Positions 63,345 to 64,000 of a DNA stretch of 64,000 nt are shown in pieces. Within the stretch, counting starts at the first letter, position 1. Each line of letters starts with the position of its first letter. The stretch spans positions 1 to 64,000 of the forward strand of contig NZ_AODE01000029.1 in assembly GCF_000525855.1 (NCBI RefSeq), given 5' to 3'. The DNA is from Listeria cornellensis FSL F6-0969 (GTDB lineage Bacteria; Bacillota; Bacilli; Lactobacillales; Listeriaceae). The translations under genes were made by a program, and so were the position numbers. The notes under the pieces were generated by a model. The model saw nothing but the letters and a program-made list of their open reading frames with translations. It was not told where the DNA came from and did not search any database.

Positions 63345-63887
63345 TTATTTCAAAAATGGCTCATACGGCACAACCGTCACGAAAGAATCCGTAGCATCAA
63401 TAATCAACACCGTTTCATCCCGTCCGATTGGCTCATTTTCATCACTCTTGGCAGCCTTGGAAATATTGCCGGCATTCATTTCGACAATCACTTCGCCAAA
63501 ACCGTCTTTTGGAACAGGTGTAATCACTTTTGCAACTTTACCTTCTAGATCCTTCGTCTCATACGCAATCGAGTCGCTCTTTTTCGAAAGCGGCAGGAGA
63601 ATTCCGAAATAAAGAATCGATGAAAAAGCAACCCCAACCACAATCGCTGCAATGAGTACCGTCACACTGGAAAATGACGTATATACCTCTCCACAATACC
63701 CGGTCGCGGCTGCAAACCCTAGAAAATAAAGTAGAATAGAGCCAGGGATTGGTAGTAAATCCAACACAAAACTGATAATTCCAACAGAAAAAATAAGCGC
63801 TGTCAAAACATCAATTAAAATAATAATCCCGACAACCATAAGTACTGTGAAATACACCGTCTCGATTGGATATCCAAATAGTGTCAT
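63345..63887 (-). CDS. NfeD-like membrane protein (YuaF type)
   Basis: A 180-residue protein with about three membrane segments (TVLMVVGIIILIDVLTALIF, ISFVLDLLPIPGSILLYFLGF, VTVLIAAIVVGVAFSSILYFGIL) and a C-terminal OB-fold NfeD domain (DLEGKVAKVITPVPKDGFGEVIVEMNAGNISKAAKS). YuaF-type proteins are encoded with and colocalise with flotillin. Start 63887 (MTLFGYPIE) lies behind GGAGGTATGATA; the longer frame has no site. Operon with floT. The last ~110 bases of the window upstream hold nothing I can name. Confidence 0.85.
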   Translation of the reverse strand: MTLFGYPIETVYFTVLMVVGIIILIDVLTALIFSVGIISFVLDLLPIPGSILLYFLGFAAATGYCGEVYTSFSSVTVLIAAIVVGVAFSSILYFGILLPLSKKSDSIAYETKDLEGKVAKVITPVPKDGFGEVIVEMNAGNISKAAKSDENEPIGRDETVLIIDATDSFVTVVPYEPFLK

Positions 63888-64000
63888 TATCATACCTCCA
63901 TTCCAATACGAGCATATTAGCCTCATTACTATTCTACCAAACACTCACCACCATCACAAGCTAAGTTTAGAGCATATTCCAGATAAATGCTCCATTTGCG

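Overview
The window looks like a chromosome segment of a Listeria species, or a very close relative, from the higher-GC non-pathogenic part of the genus; no virulence island is present. The gene order, read against remembered Listeria monocytogenes numbering, runs azoreductase / ManR / mannose PTS (lmo0786-0781), UPF0266 (lmo0779), lipoate ligase (lmo0764), HflX (lmo0762), and later Ogt / KtrD / TerC / PrfC (lmo0996-0988). Gram-positive marks are everywhere: strong AGGAGG ribosome sites, TTG/GTG starts, lipobox lipoproteins, LPXTG anchors and U-tailed terminators. The species itself is inference.

Layout. 1-310: 5' end of a group II intron, apparently inserted in an IS-like remnant. 0.3-7.5 kb: small membrane and lipoproteins, an EamA/RarD permease, an NAD(P)-binding protein, and an operon with DUF2177, a DAK2-DegV fusion and a DUF1295 membrane protein. 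7.6-12 kb: a roughly 1475-residue double BadF/HgdC-type acyl-CoA dehydratase activase. 12.2-18.9 kb: azoreductase, the LevR-type activator ManR and the mannose-family PTS it should drive from a textbook sigma-54 promoter, with a sigma-B-like promoter upstream. 19-32 kb: ordinary housekeeping and hypothetical genes. 32-34 kb: hflX behind an antibiotic-attenuator-type leader with its own 16-codon peptide. 34.5-37.6 kb: a four-gene Mhq-like operon (two ring-cleaving dioxygenases, esterase, flavin reductase). 37.7-41.2 kb: ABC exporter, SGNH hydrolase and membrane protein in overlapping translation. 41.3-47.6 kb: GIY-YIG-like and DUF6530 pair, FAD synthetase, DsbA/FrnE, Ogt, VanZ proteins. 47.7-51.2 kb: KtrD potassium channel and two TerC metal transporters, the first behind a Mn2+ (yybP-ykoY) riboswitch. 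51.3-59.4 kb: lipoprotein, LysM/LPXTG adhesin, RF3 and a cell-wall-anchored pullulanase with a cre-like site. 59.6-61.6 kb: a Cys-rich secreted precursor coupled to a membrane subtilase, the best candidate for an undescribed system. 61.7-63.9 kb: flotillin plus NfeD protein.

A technical point colours the whole annotation. At least 17 genes are broken by one-base indels, nearly all of them one extra base in an A or T run of 6-9 (typically 8 where 7 restores the frame). In each case the correction restores family-typical protein sequence, ribosome sites or 4-base gene overlaps. I read these as sequencing or assembly errors and give the restored gene span. One lipoprotein gene instead has an in-frame amber codon.

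Repeats: several large hairpins ending in TGGGACA / TGTCCCA sit between genes and form a dispersed family, and a separate deeply nested palindrome lies at 29444-29567. I saw no tRNA, rRNA or CRISPR array.
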